From contig JAJEKV010000051.1 of the NCBI GenBank assembly GCA_021234155.1, positions 4,468,698 to 4,532,697 of the forward strand: DNA of 64,000 nucleotides, in the 5' to 3' direction. Position 1 is the first letter of the stretch. The number at the start of each line of letters is the position of its first letter. The position numbers were made by a program, and so were the translations under genes. A model generated the notes under the pieces. The model saw nothing but the letters and a program-made list of their open reading frames with translations, was not told where the DNA came from and ran no database searches. This DNA comes from Isoetes taiwanensis (lineage: Eukaryota; Streptophyta; Lycopodiopsida; Isoetales; Isoetaceae). Below, piece after piece: positions 19,799 to 32,237 of this stretch.

Positions 19799-20481
19799 AT
19801 TCTAGAATGGGGCGAGCATGTATGTCTTGCATGCATGCATGCGGCGCATGCCTTCCTTCTGGGTTGGGAGTTAAGCTATTTTAGGCGGTTACGCATCAAC
19901 GTCTCATCGACGCTTCCTCTTCTCTCTCAGCAGTACCTTATTCTCTTTGAACCCACCCTCCCCCCCTTCTTTGTTTATTGTATTTGTCGCCTGGCACGCG
20001 TGACCAGCCCCTCTATTTGACGAGGTTTTTTATTTTACTGTCGCGTGGCACGCTTGATCAGCCCTTCCACTCTGGGAGGTTTGTTTTGTTATGTTTTTTG
20101 TGTTGGTGATGTGCAGGTACAGGTTGGCGAGCGGCATCTATTTCGACTTCTCCATTCGTGGATTTTGGGAGCAATTTCTCTGCCTTACGTTTGTCCAAGC
20201 CCTTTGCCGAAGGCTTATCACTAGGGTTTTTCCTCGAAAACCCAAAAGGGCGGGGTTTTTTAATCCCGGTGATAAGCTTTCGGCAGGTACACCAGCCAAA
20301 CATCTATTAGCATTGTATTTTATGGGGTCCAAATTATATAATTGGATATTCCCTTTATTTTTTCATGGGTAGTTCGCATGTGTGCGACTACCCACTATCC
20401 ACCATTGTAGAAAATCTGCTGAGATGAATGAGAAGCCTAGTCGGGCGGTTTGTCGGTTTCATGCGAGCCCCATTCTAGAAT
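19799..20481. mobile_element. TIR-bounded segment B, longer relative of A
   Basis: It has the same termini as segment A (19799-19820 and 20460-20481). The first ~150 bases match A (tgcatgcatgc, aacgtctcatc, cgcttcctcttctctctc, accttattctctttgaa). The rest is different and contains a strong hairpin at 20205-20285. Two related segments head to tail, sharing a 28-base left flank, suggest a tandem duplication followed by replacement of the interior. Confidence 0.65.
20205..20285. repeat. Long hairpin inside segment B
   Basis: tgccgaaggcttatcac...ggg pairs with cccggtgataagctttcggca, arms of about 20 bases with few mismatches. Within the loop, gggtttttcctcgaaaaccc forms a second stem. Confidence 0.85.
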
Positions 20482-20483
20482 CA

Positions 20484-21190
20484 TGACATTAGGTGCATAG
20501 TGGACATCCCTCTACATATCAAAAGATGCACACTCCTATATATGTTGGCACACCACCACTAAACTATTGAATGTTATGAAGTTTCACACACATCAACATT
20601 TGTCATTATGGATAATAATGCCTGGCATCCCCAGACACCCCTTTACTAAGAAGAAGTTATCAAAGCTAAATTTGCAAGTTAGATTATGATTGTTTTTGCA
20701 CAGGGACCCCTTTATTATTGTGATTAGAGACCCATCGAGTAAAGCAACATGCCTAAGCATAAAATTCAGTTGTTATTATGCTCATCTTCATCATATATGC
20801 TGAAGCCACCCCTGACTATTAAGGCATACGCTAATGAGCATGCACCCTTTTACTTATGCACAATAATATTGGACATTACCATAATAAATGTATGCTTTAG
20901 TACACAATGAACATGTAGGTATTTGAAACGAATGTCATTAGTTGAAACAATTAACAAAATATTTGGAAGTTTATCACAAATCAAAAGCAACACACATTTA
21001 CACTTACGTGCGACAACGCCAAACACACGCATACTAGATATGCCATTCAAACAAGGCTAATACATTGATGATACTGTCATTGGATAAATTCAACAAAAAA
21101 AAAAGTCCATTCTTGCAAGCATCAACCGTCATGTGGTATTGTCGAAAGCTACACGTATAGATGTTAAAGGTTAAGTACAAACACAAGCCA
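20484..21190. other. AT-rich DNA leading to a Helitron end
   Basis: No recognised gene. A degenerate Helitron-like end (cctggcatccccagacacccctttactaa, CTAA at 20646-20649) suggests an older insertion of the same family. Confidence 0.4.
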
Positions 21191-21198
21191 TGACATTA

Positions 21199-21228
21199 GC
21201 CTGGCAATGCCAGGCACACATTTACTAG
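21199..21228 (+). mobile_element. Second Helitron 3' terminus
   Basis: Hairpin GCCTGGC-AAT-GCCAGGC (21199-21215), then acacatttaCTAG (21225-21228) followed by T. Same layout and orientation as the terminus at 17650, with compensatory C-to-T and G-to-A changes in both hairpin arms. Confidence 0.75.
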
Positions 21229-21808
21229 TTGCCTTATATATTGCTTTGTGAAGACATGCTTTTCTCCAACACACATTTGTGTATTATTGAAGAGAGCTTT
21301 TTGAAGACCAAATCCTAGCATCACATGGAACATAATATTTTTGAAGGTGTTTACCCCATTATGAAATTGAAGATAAGCTTTTAAGCAAGAGACAAATGCC
21401 CCATGTATTTATTCTTCTACAAGTCTATTTTGAAGTTCAAGATAGAGAATCGGCACAATGGTCGGTATTTTGCTTTTTGCAATTTACGCAGTCTAATATT
21501 TAAGTTATTCAATATTGAAGGCATTAAAAGAAGTCGTACACGTCTTATATTTTTTATTTTGAGTTATGGATGGCATGATGGATGTGACTTGACCTAGAAA
21601 AGGCGGCACCACATGACCAATATAAGTTATTAGAAAGAAGTTATGGAGAGCACCATGTCAAGGCAGAAGAGCGTGGGTGCCACTGAACTGGATGGGACTT
21701 GCCACCTTATGGTTGATGAAGGTGAAGTGATGTTAGGAGTTTTTAATTTTTGTTTTCTTTGGAAAACTTCTAAAGACGCTTTTGAAGACATGAAGACATT
21801 TGGATATT
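21229..21808. other. Spacer before the Ty3 element
   Basis: AT-rich, with one 64-codon open frame (21403-21597) of no recognisable family. Nothing else seen. Confidence 0.5.
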
Positions 21809-21813
21809 AAGTA

Positions 21814-22394
21814 TGTTAGTCCTGTGCCTCCTGGTTCAGGACTATTCATGCATACGACGGACCAGGTCAAGCTCAAGGATCCGCAGACAGGCACGGGTCA
21901 GCCGTCAAAAGCCCAGCAAAAGACCAAGCAGCAGACCACGCAGTCAAAGCCTGGGTCTGCTACCAAGAGGCGCCGCGACAAGTGATGACCCGTCACCGCG
22001 CGGTCGGGCCACAACAAGTGATTCTAGGCATTTCAAGAGGCACCGCCAACATTCCTCAAAATCGCCCTCCTTCCGTGAGTCGCAGACCGAGATCGGTCCG
22101 AGTGTCTATATTGGGCCGAGGCCATTGTACTATATATATGAGTAGAGCTAGCACGGGAGTTTAAGAAGAGTTTTGAGTCTTGTCTCTCTTTCGCCTTCTC
22201 TCGATTAGAGCTCATGTATGTTCATCATTGATATCAAGGAACTTATCATTTTCCTCTCATTGTTCTCTTTGTTACGTTTTCTTCTTCTCGTTCTTCTCTT
22301 GCAAATCCCGCGTGACATAGTCCCAGTTCTCTGTTAGATCAAAGGGTCCTCCACGGAGGGTCATCTTCTGCGAGTTCGAACCTGACCCCAAACA
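21814..22394 (+). repeat. 5' LTR of the Ty3 element
   Basis: 581 bases, TG...CA. Shares with the 3' LTR the blocks gaccaggtcaagctcaagga, gcatttcaagaggcaccgcc and the segment around the TATA box. Confidence 0.95.
22131..22140 (+). promoter_or_regulatory. LTR TATA box
   Basis: tatatatatgag within gtactatatatatgagtagagctagc; the same segment recurs in the 3' LTR at about 32551. It is the likely promoter of the retrotransposon transcript. Confidence 0.7.
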
Positions 22395-22606
22395 ACCATG
22401 CGCTTGCAGTGCGGTTCGATTTTCCTTTCTTACATGCCGCCATATGCGTAGAAACTTCGCGCGGAAGAACTTCTTTTCGGGCGGCGTCTACCGGCTTGGC
22501 GCCATCATCGAGAAGGGAAGGCGCATTGCGTGACATGTATGGATCGCTACGACATTGAGGAGGCCACATTCGGTCTAGGGCTCGGTCGGTAGCCACCACA
22601 CCCCTC

Positions 22607-23934
22607 GTGTCATGTCTCGTCCAAATTCTCGCCTCCAGCGTGCAAACATTGCTCCACACCTCGGTCTCCTCATCACTATCGGAGCCCTATCCGGCTCCAA
22701 TCTGCTCAACCTTACTTTCATACCCCAGAACATGCCTTCATCCATCACTCTTCGCCATACCCTCTGCCTTCACAACCATCATCTCCCACGGGTGGGCGGG
22801 GATATCCACATGTCTCTTTTGCTCCTCCCGAGAATTTCCCTTCCTACCTTTCCCACCGCTCTTCCCCTTTACAATCTTACGGACCTCAAACCCATCGCGA
22901 TCGGGGCACCTCCAAGTGCCCCACCTCGGCCACCCCTTCGCCAGGTCTTTCCAAAGACCATACCCCCCAACTCCACCTCAATATCCTCACTCATATGTTC
23001 CCGTCCAGCCCAAAGCACTTTTACCTCTACCTTCCGGACCCTTAAAGCTGACTTATCCCACCTTTGGCAACACGAAAGGCAAACCTTTAGACCAAAGTGC
23101 TCGGGCCCACATGGAAGAATTTGAGGCTCACGGCTGTCCTGAATGGTCATGCAACCTCAACTGAAATTCCACATCTTTTCCACCACATTGCGTGGCTCCC
23201 CTCATCAATGGCTCATGTCCAACAAAAGTCACTGAAACAAGATTGGTCCTAAATGAAAACCGCTTTTCTTTCTCACTATGGGACCACGGATGATGATCAA
23301 CTTCATCTCAAAGCAACTCAATGACCTTCAACAAGAGCCCACGGATGCCGCCTCGGATTTTGCGAGACCGTCTTCACATTCTTTCGGCAAACTCAAGGAG
23401 TACCCCACACGAGCGGATCTTGGTCCGGTTTTCTCCAAGGACTTCCTCCATTATCGGACTCATGGTGAATACTGCGCTAAAGACTTTGGAGCAGGCTATC
23501 GATCTTGTCAATCACTTTCGATCAATGTTTCCTCCGTGGCGTGGCTCTTCAGAGCTCCCTTTCATTCCACCGTCATGGTTCCCATCATTGCTCAACCTCC
23601 ACACGCCAATCCAGCGGCCATGATCGGATCGTGCCATATCTGCAAATATCAAGGCCACTTGGCGAATGAGTGCAACTCCACCAATGGCCCGCCTCATTGT
23701 AAACGATGCAACATGTGCAATCATGCCACGGAAGAGTGCACTTCGCATCATCCTACACCTTTCCGCAACAAGATGGTTTATCAAGTGCAAACAACACCTC
23801 GGACCAATCGCCATATCAAGAAACCACCACCGCAGCGCAACCCAATCAACTCTATCAGCAATGGGAGCAACAACGGGGACCCAACACACATCCTCCTTTT
23901 TGATCCTTCGAAGCTCGGTTTATCACCGCCGTGA
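22607..23934 (+). pseudogene. Ty3 gag (capsid and two zinc knuckles), broken
   Basis: The first half (frame of 22607-23164) is Pro/Ser-rich and reaches a capsid start LKLTYPTFGNTKGK...HMEEFEAHG near 23045-23130. The second half (frame of 23278-23934) carries two CCHC zinc knuckles, CHICKYQGHLANEC (about 23636) and CKRCNMCNHATEEC (about 23700), both with C-x2-C-x4-H-x4-C spacing. The frames do not join, and stops lie between 23164 and 23278. Gag proteins form the particle and bind RNA. Confidence 0.85.
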
Positions 23935-24769
23935 ATGGGGTCATACCACCACGGCGTGTCCTCAACTTCCACAAGTTCAGGTGCGACTTCACGGCACAAA
24001 TCGGATCACATCGGTCCGCCTCACAAACTTACCAACTTTGGATTGCCAATGGCAAACAAGGCCCGTCCGGTTCTTCTTCTAAGCCACCTCGCACCTCAGC
24101 AATCACGCTTATCAACCAGCTCCCCGCAAATCAACCTCGGATGGATCAACAAGCACGGAAGAAATTTTTCAAGCTCTCAATCCTCCAGTCCACCAGTCAA
24201 ATTGGGTTGGTTTAGTCTCACGCCAAACCGTATGCCACGCCCCTTAACCATTATTCCTAATGGCACGCGAACCTCGCCTTTGCCGTCGACACAATTCCTC
24301 ATGCGAGAAGACAAAAGGTCCATTTTGCACCGACTTGGAGAAACTCATGCGAATGTCATGCCTAAAGTTCGCCAAAGCATTACGAACCTCATGCAAGGCT
24401 GGCGAAGGCGCCGTTGGCTAATGTTCATGCCACCACTAGAGCTCAACAAAGACAAGACGACCTTCCATGTCTCACCCTCCATGCTCTCTCACCATATCTA
24501 AATATCATTTCTTTGGTAGAACTACTCAAAGAAGTTGTTTGCTTCCTTTACCACGCACTCCCGCACCGTGGATCCCGCAGATCCTTTTTCTCATGTGCCT
24601 CGAACTCCAAGAGGAGCCGGCAAAATCAAAATTCCTCTAAGTCTTGCAACGATTTTGAAACTCGTCACCCGCTCTCAAGGACCGCACCACTCCCCGACCG
24701 TTTTTTGGTTGGGGCTGTTTGCTACCTCTACACCCACCACGGTACATGCCACGGTGGGCAATCGATAAG

Positions 24770-25015
24770 TCAACCATGTTCAAATTGATGGAGGTAGCGC
24801 AGTTAATCTCATCACGGATAAACTCCGCAAAACAAATGGGCATCAAACAACTCTATCGTGCCCCCCATATGACATCAAATTGGCCAATGGCCATATCACG
24901 AACCTCAAGGCCACGCCTCTTCTTCACATCAACATTGGTGATCTCGATTCCCCTTGGAATTTGGTGTTTGGAAGGCCGGAGAAGATCCGGTGATTATGAA
25001 ATGTTGTTCGCGTAA
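24770..25015 (+). pseudogene. Ty3 aspartic protease relic
   Basis: VQIDGGSAVNLITDKLR encoded from about 24778 matches the retroelement protease active-site loop; plant Ty3 elements commonly have DGG where retroviruses have DTG or DSG. A later hydrophobic segment (WNLVFGRPEK, about 24955) fits the C-terminal part. Frames shift within the domain. Confidence 0.7.
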
Positions 25016-25839
25016 CCTTTTCTCCGCCGGTCAAGAGTATCCATTATTGGGGCCACGGATCGCTTAGTCATCACCGATGGTCACCTCAATGCCACCATGG
25101 ATTTGGAAACAGGCAAAATCATTTCCTCGACAATGCTGAACCCTCTCTCCGACACCGATTCTCGGGGACGCCCGAATATCTATCAAGTTCAGGCTCCACT
25201 GCGAAAGTCCGCCTCCGTCATCCTACCCTCATATGCTTCATCCTTGGGGAGCAATGACTTTGATCGAGGACCAGGTCGTAGCTTTTGCTTTGACCCTTAC
25301 CGCTCCTTGCAATCGCATTCAACGTGTTGATCACTTTTCGATGCCGAACCTCTTGCCACTTTTGTAGATGTACACGCCGTTATGAAGCAACCTGCGCTGA
25401 TGACACTTCAAAGAACCTCTTTTTTTCACCACGCAGCCACGCATCCCGTTATGCTTCAACCTCCCGCCATATTGTCCAGACACGGAAGTTATCCCCATAT
25501 TCGGACTCGGACGCCGATATTGTGGACATAGGCAACAATCACTGTCCAATTGCCGCCAATCTTCCGACACCCTATCGTATCAGGGCCGCCACGCTTCAAA
25601 AGTTCAAACACATTTTCACCGAGCTACAGAGATCTTCGGGGATCAACAAAACCTTGGGGAACTCACCATTCCTACCAAGTCCGATGCATGCCCAGCCTAG
25701 CAACGACAAGCACGGGCCAACCCCAACTACCGTGGATCGCCAAAGGCGGAAATTGACAAACTCCTTGTTTGCGGGTTTGATCTATGAGGTCAAACATTCG
25801 AGTGGGTGAGCCCCATCGCCATTGCCCTCAAACACAATG

Positions 25840-26450
25840 GTAAGATCCGCGTTTAGCGTGGACTACCAAAAACTCAATCGAGCCCACGGGCGTGATCATT
25901 TTCCACTACCCTTCACGCACTAGGTTCCCGAAGAGGTTGGCTGGACATGAGATGTACTCCTTCATGGATGGTTTTTTCTGCTACAATCGGATCTCAATCA
26001 AAGAATCTGATCAACTCAAGACTACCTTCACCACCCCGTGGGGCACTTTTGCCTACAAGGTGGTTCCTTTTGGATTATCAAACTCTCCATCCACGTTTCA
26101 ACGTATCATGCTCTCAGTTTTTCATGATTTTATGAAGGAAAATCCCTTCTTGCAAATTTTTCAAGATGACTTCTCGCCTCTGCTTCCATGGCGGACCATT
26201 TGGATAAATTGGAACTCGTCTTTCGAAATGTGATGAGTCCGCATTAGTCTCAATCCCGAGAAATGCACCTTTTAGCCACTTCGGTGTTCTCGTTGGGACA
26301 TGTGGTCAGCAAAGCGGTGTATCACCACGGATCCTCGCCAAAATCAGTTTGGTGCTCAAGGCTCAAGCACCGGTAATATCAAGGAAACACGCTTTTCTTG
26401 GGTAAGGTCAATTATTACTCCACCTTCATTCCCGGACTCGCAGCCATTGC
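25840..26450 (+). pseudogene. Ty3 reverse transcriptase relic
   Basis: The frame 25892-26233 carries DQLKTTFTTPWGTFAYKVVP then FGLSNSPSTFQRIM and IFQDDF, the equivalents of RT motifs around the catalytic YxDD box (here FQDD, so the aromatic-x-D-D pattern persists). Upstream VDYQKLNRAHGRDHFPLP is in another frame. Downstream VNYYSTFIPGLAAIADPIHK (26398-) is the conserved connection after RT. Multiple frameshifts. Confidence 0.85.
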
Positions 26451-26559
26451 GGATCCCATTCATAAACTCACGGGTGATGAATCCACTGGGCTTGAATTCC
26501 TGTGCGGATGTCGCTTCCAACAGCTTGAAGCTCTTGCTTACTCGTGGCCCTGGTTCTTG

Positions 26560-26850
26560 TTCCTCCTCAATGGGACAAGCCCTTTCATGTCCATGTCGAT
26601 GTCTCCTACTTTGCTATTGGAGCTGTTCTTTCAAGAATATGATGCGCGACAATCGACAAAACCAAACCGCTACGCCCGGAACTCTCAATTCGCTGAACGC
26701 AACTACTCGCCACGAGCGAAAGCCTTGTTTAATTTTTGCGCCCAACGCTCACTCACTATCTTTTGGGCGGTCGATCAAATTCTTTTGTTGACCACCGGGC
26801 ACTTCTTTATTTGATCAACAAATCCACGCCCGCGGGCCGCATTGCTCGTT
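26560..26850 (+). pseudogene. Ty3 RNase H relic
   Basis: HVHVDVSYFAIGAVLS-like text near 26585-26630, then FAERNYSPRAKALF near 26690, in shifting frames. This corresponds to the RNase H domain start (catalytic Asp) and its conserved N-Y-S segment. Confidence 0.65.
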
Positions 26851-27179
26851 GGTCCTCCTTCTCAAAATTTGCACCTTTTTGAAATTGTTCACAAGGCCGG
26901 CAAATCTCATGTTGTCCCTCGATTATCTTTCACGATCCACACGGATGATCCCTCCACGAGTCTCGGGACGCCTTTCCCCGACGCTCAACTCTTTTCACGG
27001 TCACGGCAACACCTCATTGGTTTCATGATTTTCAGCAAGATCTCCTCCACGCGCTCTTCCACCGTGGGGACGCCACGCTCTCTCAGCCAAGCGACAATCC
27101 CGCCGACATCAATTTCTCCGCGAGGTCCGCGGACTACACCATGGTTGCGCGGCCATCTTTACAAAAGGGTAAGGATACC

Positions 27180-28250
27180 ATCCTTCGACGTGTGTTCTCC
27201 CTCATGAGGTCCCGTGATATTGTTCGAGAAGCCCATGAAGGGCTCGGAGGTGGTCATTTTCATGGAGACACCACGCACGCGCCAAAATCCTTCTTGCTGG
27301 TTATTTTTTTTGCACGCCTTCAAAGACGCCACCACGCGCCCAGACGTGTGATGCTTGCCAGCGTGGAGGGACGGCCCACGCGTGACGCTCTTCCCTTGAC
27401 GCCGGTTGCCACGCCACTTCCCTTCAAAGAAATGGGGAATGGATTTTGTGGGACCCATCGATCCTCCGCTAGCACACCCGCGTTCGCTACATTCCCGTTC
27501 TCACCGACTACGCTACCAAATGGGCGGAAGCTTCGCGCACTTCCAGCAAACACCGCGGCAAGCACGCCAAGGTTATCTATCAACAAATCATCACGCGATT
27601 CGCTGCCCCACCTGAGTCGTTGATCGTGGTGTCCACTTTATCAATCATACCATCAAGGAGCCGACGGATTATCTCTCGATACATCATCACAAGAGCACAC
27701 CTTACTATCCTCAAGACAATGGTTTTGGCGGAAAGCACCAACAAGACTCGGTCACAATTCTCAAGAAAATTTGTGACGCTTCGCGACCGACCTGGCAAAA
27801 CAAGCTTCCTAATGTTCTTTGGGCTTACAATACTTGTTTCAAAATAGCTACAGTCACACTCTTTCAAATTGGTTTATGGTCAAGAAGCTCTCATGCCGCT
27901 TGAATACATCCTTCCAACACTCCGCTTTTCAATCGGCCCATATAACTCCTTTGCGCACTCAAAGAAAGGGTCTATCAATTGGAACAGTTGGATGAACTTC
28001 GAAGGGATGCTTATATTCGTGTTCTTCATGGACAACGGTTGCAAAAATCTCTATATGACAAACGTATGAAGACAAAAACATTCAAAGCAGGAGATTTGGT
28101 TCTTCTTTATGATTCTCGGTACAAAAATTTTCCTGTAAGCTTAAGTTTCATGGCTTGGCCCTTATCAAATTGTTCAAGTGGTTCAACCCGGTGTTTTCCA
28201 AATTGGCCGAAGTTAGATGGCACTCCATTACCTACATCAAGTTAATGGCT
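27180..28250 (+). pseudogene. Ty3 integrase relic
   Basis: In order: zinc-binding HHCC remains (AHEGLGGGHFHGDTT near 27235, QTCDACQRGG near 27343); core start WGMDFVGPIDPP (about 27430); core end with TWQNKLPNVLWAYNTCF (about 27790-27840); C-terminal domain with MKTKTFKAGDLVLLYDSRYK (27979-28140), then a GPYQIVQVV-like chromodomain-proximal fold. Frames change at least four times. The C-terminal part is the same family as the minus-strand relic at 17.66 kb. Confidence 0.85.
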
Positions 28251-28259
28251 TTTCGCCTC

Positions 28260-31200
28260 AAAACATTTCATACCACAGCAAGTGAAAATCAACAAACAGA
28301 TACAGTTCAATATGCAAACACAACAGATCGTGACTAAAAAGGCGGCATATTATATTATAGGTGAAATTTTTTACAAAATGTGGGCACAGCCCAGCTATTT
28401 CCGCTATGGGCACTGCCCTATATACAAAAAACGGGCTCGAGAGCCCCATCTACTAAGTCCTAAGAAGAAAAACCTCTACCCGGTTCGGGGCAGGTGATGC
28501 GATGATGTGGTAGAGGTTCTCGCCGTGGTCCCAGCCAAGGTGCGTAACCACCTCCATCGCTGGTCTTCGGATCGGGATGTTCTGCCATCCCCCTAACACC
28601 AGCCATCCATTCTCGTGCCACGATTGTGGCGGCCCGAGGTCGAACAATCCATCTTGCGGGTAATCCACTCGACGGTTAGTGGGCATAGTGCGCCCCTCGT
28701 TCAAACCAAAGAAGAGCCATGCCGAAGCGCCATCGATGCCTTTGTTTCACTCGGTTAAGTCTTATATAGCCAACTGAGGAACTCCTTGTCGACGTGGACC
28801 AATCACAAAAATCGCCAACGTGTTTGCAATGCAAAATTGTTTCTAAAATGAGAATCTTTTTCTCCGTAGATATCTAGCCATGGTACCTTCCGACACATTC
28901 CTTTTAATGATCTCCCACTTCGAGTTGCCCGGCATTAAATGCCATTCCTTCTTTTCACGCCTGTCGAACATTAATGTGTGTCCTTTGGCCACCATCACAT
29001 CCATCATTCTCTCACGCCTCATCTCCACCGTTCATTACTTCTCCCTTTGTTGTTTGGGGACTTAGCCAAAATTTTGCCTCTCAATCACCTCCTTGGCATC
29101 TTTTCGACACACGCACCATCAACGGCGGCTTCCAGCCCTCTCTCATGCCCCTTCGCCCAGCTTTGCCCCTAAACCTTTTACCGAACTGGCCTTCTTCTTT
29201 ACGTTCTCTGCTTCTTCAAACAGTTCCTTCATTCCGGCGCTTTTCGCCATAGCGCCCCCCAACTTTCTACACTTCAAGCTTCGCTCCAAGGGATCGCGAC
29301 TCTTTTGGGTATGTGTCTTTCGACGCCCACCTTTTCGAGGGCCTTGTTGGTCCGAAGTCGGGAAGTTGAGGAACGCCACAAGCTTTTACGAATTTTCACA
29401 AATGGAGCTCCGCCCCAAATCCGGCAATTCACGGCCAGTTCATCGCACACATAGTCAACAGCCGGAAGGCTTTGTACGGTGGTCGATGGCACCACCATTT
29501 TACTTACTCCGCATTTGATTTCTCGGGTATTCCACATCCCTTTGCAAAACCTTCGGTCTCTTGGGCTGCTTTTACGGGACATGGGCGCCACTTTCGCCAG
29601 GCTCTTGCTTATCAAACCAACCAAAGATCGCCCTCACAAATATTGCCAAACCACATGAAACTTTTTTGTGAAGTTTACGTGGCGAAATTGCTTGGGCATT
29701 CCATTAAGAACACCCACATCAATGGCCGTTTTATAATATGGTCATCAACGCCATTCACTCCACTCTGCATGTTGATTGGCCTCGGCTTTTATTCTACCGT
29801 CTTCTTCAAAGTAGACGCGTGGGCTACCCCTCCTCTGTCTCTGAAATTTACGTGGGTGGCCATCTTGGGGCCCTCATTCGTCATTATCTTCCTGTTCTTG
29901 AGAGCCCTTCTACTTTCCATACCTCCCACTCGTGGCTCTCTACACTCCCACGTCAAACTCCACAAGGCTGTACCTTCCGCCAAACCTCCCTCGTCTGTTC
30001 AACATGGGACCACGCGTATCAGCTGTCTCCTCTTCTTCCTCACGAGGCCCGCCTTCCAATTCCGTCATGCCTCTCAACAATCTCGGACAAGGCGACGCGG
30101 ACCTGCACCTCCCCATCCTCGGCGGCTCTGTACAAATTCGGCCAAGATGTTCAAGCGCCATGCGGCTACATGCATCGAGGAGGCTCATGACTAATGTTGA
30201 GCGTCCGCTGGAAGCTTAAGATCTTTGTTCAAAGAGACCTTCAAGCCGCCACTGCCCATGTTCAAACCTTGGAAGCCCAACTTCAAGAAAAGCACGCTGC
30301 TCTATTACAGCCCGTATAGATCTCACCGTGCTTTCGTGATCGGACCAGCCTACTTTCAGAGATCAGCGCAGCTCCAAACTGAAAATTCGGGACTTATTGG
30401 AACGTAACAAGTCCAAAGATACCCTCCGGGTGAAAAGGAGAAACACATTGCTAAGCTAAACACCTTGTACTCGAAGCTTTGGCGACAATTACAAACACTC
30501 AAGTTCAAAATCTCACCGAAAGCGCGGAAGCTCGACTCACCACCCTTGAAGCTTAGCTTTCCACGCCACCAATCGCTTAACGCCCCTCCGTGACTCAAAT
30601 TTTGAGGCTCGAAAAAAAAAGGTCATCGATGGCGACGGAGATTGCCACGCCGCCTCCATACTCGGGCAATCCTATTCACATGCCACGCTTCGGTAAACGG
30701 GTCCGTGATCAGTCCCGCTTTTTGTTAGAAAAGGAGCATCGGATCCGGACCTTGAACATCAGCTCCGGGCAGCCGAATCAATCTGGCGGGAAGCCCAAAC
30801 CAAACAGAGGGATATCTTGACATTGCCACCAACATCCCGTGGACTTCTCTACTCCTTCCAAATGCCTATCTTGACTATGTGGTGGCCCGACGGGCACCTC
30901 TTTCTTTTGAAATGGTACGTGGCCAATGGCAATGTTCATCAACGTACCACTCAAAAGTGTGGACTTCCTTCGATCCGGCCGGATCTTTCTATAGAAGACA
31001 AGGGTTTATTTTGTGCACTCTTAGTCTTTGATCAGCTCACGTTGAAGATCCCGAATTGGCTATCTTCCCGAAGTTGTTCAGCCCATGGCTTATGTTTTCA
31101 TGACTTCTACCCGCGGGTCCTCCGGGATAAATTCCGGATGAGGCCCATCGTTTTTCGAGGCAACTCCAATGTTGCTTGGTTGTTATCACCAACCAACAAA

Positions 31201-32237
31201 TATTTCCGGATCCCCGCCGCCTCGGACTTTGAACAGAGTACATGCCTGAATTGGCTCAGCACTTACCTCTCTGGGCAGGTCGAAACGTTGGAACAGTAAA
31301 CAAAAATCTCAGCACCACGATGATCTTGAGTTTGCCCGCATTTATCATGCAAAGACTTGGGAGGCTACAATCAACTCCGTGGCCTTACGAAAGCAAGACC
31401 ATTCCCACCCTGTTGGGTCAATCCTCCCCGTTTATCAATTACTCTCTACTTGAGAATGGGGACCATTGGTGTCGTGGTTTTGATCAAAATCTTGTTCAAG
31501 CGATTCGGGGGACATGGCTCGCAACCCACGCACCGCATGATTCCCTCTCCATATGCTTCCTTAGGAGCCCTCCCCGCCCACCGGTTCCTTTCTTCCGATT
31601 GGCGCCTTCCCTTTTGGGCCTAAGGTCATGGATGGCCATGGTAGGTCGACTCACTCGGATCTCCACCCGGATCTCCTGGGATCCCGATTTGTCGGGCGCC
31701 TCCAATTGGGAGGATAATGCCACTTTGGACACTACTAAAAATTGGATTTACATAGGTAATGGCGTGGTTGGCAAAAGCCCGCTGATGCCTTGCATGGTCT
31801 TGATACCTTCTTCGCGAGATCGCCGCCACCTCACCAGAGACCCTTGGTCCAATCATCGCTTTGGTTTTACGTCGCTCTCAAATGCATCTGCTTTCGGCTC
31901 TTTAAATCGGGTAGCCGTCCAATCTTTCAGCTGCAATCCCTAATGCGGTGTCGGTGCCTTGGTCTCAAAACTGCCTTCTCATGGAGTGCGGTTTGTTCCT
32001 TCGGCCGCCCATGCTTTGCCACGGAAGACATGGTGCTTCCTCACTTCCTCATTGAGGCCCATCCCCGCCCTAGGGGCTCCAACACCCCGGCGCTCTTCAA
32101 ACACGCCCGGGGACCTCATTGCTCATTACCATAATGGCGCCGACCTCATTCCGTGAAGATCACTTTCCACCGCTGGTTTCCCACCCTCGGAAGCACTTCC
32201 TCCCTTTCTTGGGACCGGTGTGCGTTTGGTGGGGGAG
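28260..32237. other. Long 3' region of the Ty3 element, possible antisense frames
   Basis: This GC-rich 4 kb follows integrase. Minus-strand frames 28453-28704 (PQSWHENGWLVLGGW, then GWDHGENLYHIIASP), 28843-29028, 29143-29379 and 29274-29624 could be pieces of one antisense gene, as known for some plant Tat-lineage and related elements. Plus-strand frames (29472-30194, 30817-31299, 31242-31943) are also long because the DNA is GC-rich. I cannot assign a family to either. Confidence 0.45.
32231..32237 (+). promoter_or_regulatory. Polypurine tract
   Basis: gggggag directly before the 3' LTR, the usual primer site for plus-strand DNA synthesis. Confidence 0.75.

Noticed and set aside
22612..23124. 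170-codon frame in the Ty3 gag region in the second frame
   Set aside because: The frame from 22607 carries the recognisable capsid start; the other is its shadow in GC-rich DNA.
29472..30194. 240-codon plus-strand frame in the Ty3 3' region as a host gene
   Set aside because: It lies between the LTRs, has no family resemblance, and GC-rich DNA gives long chance frames on both strands.
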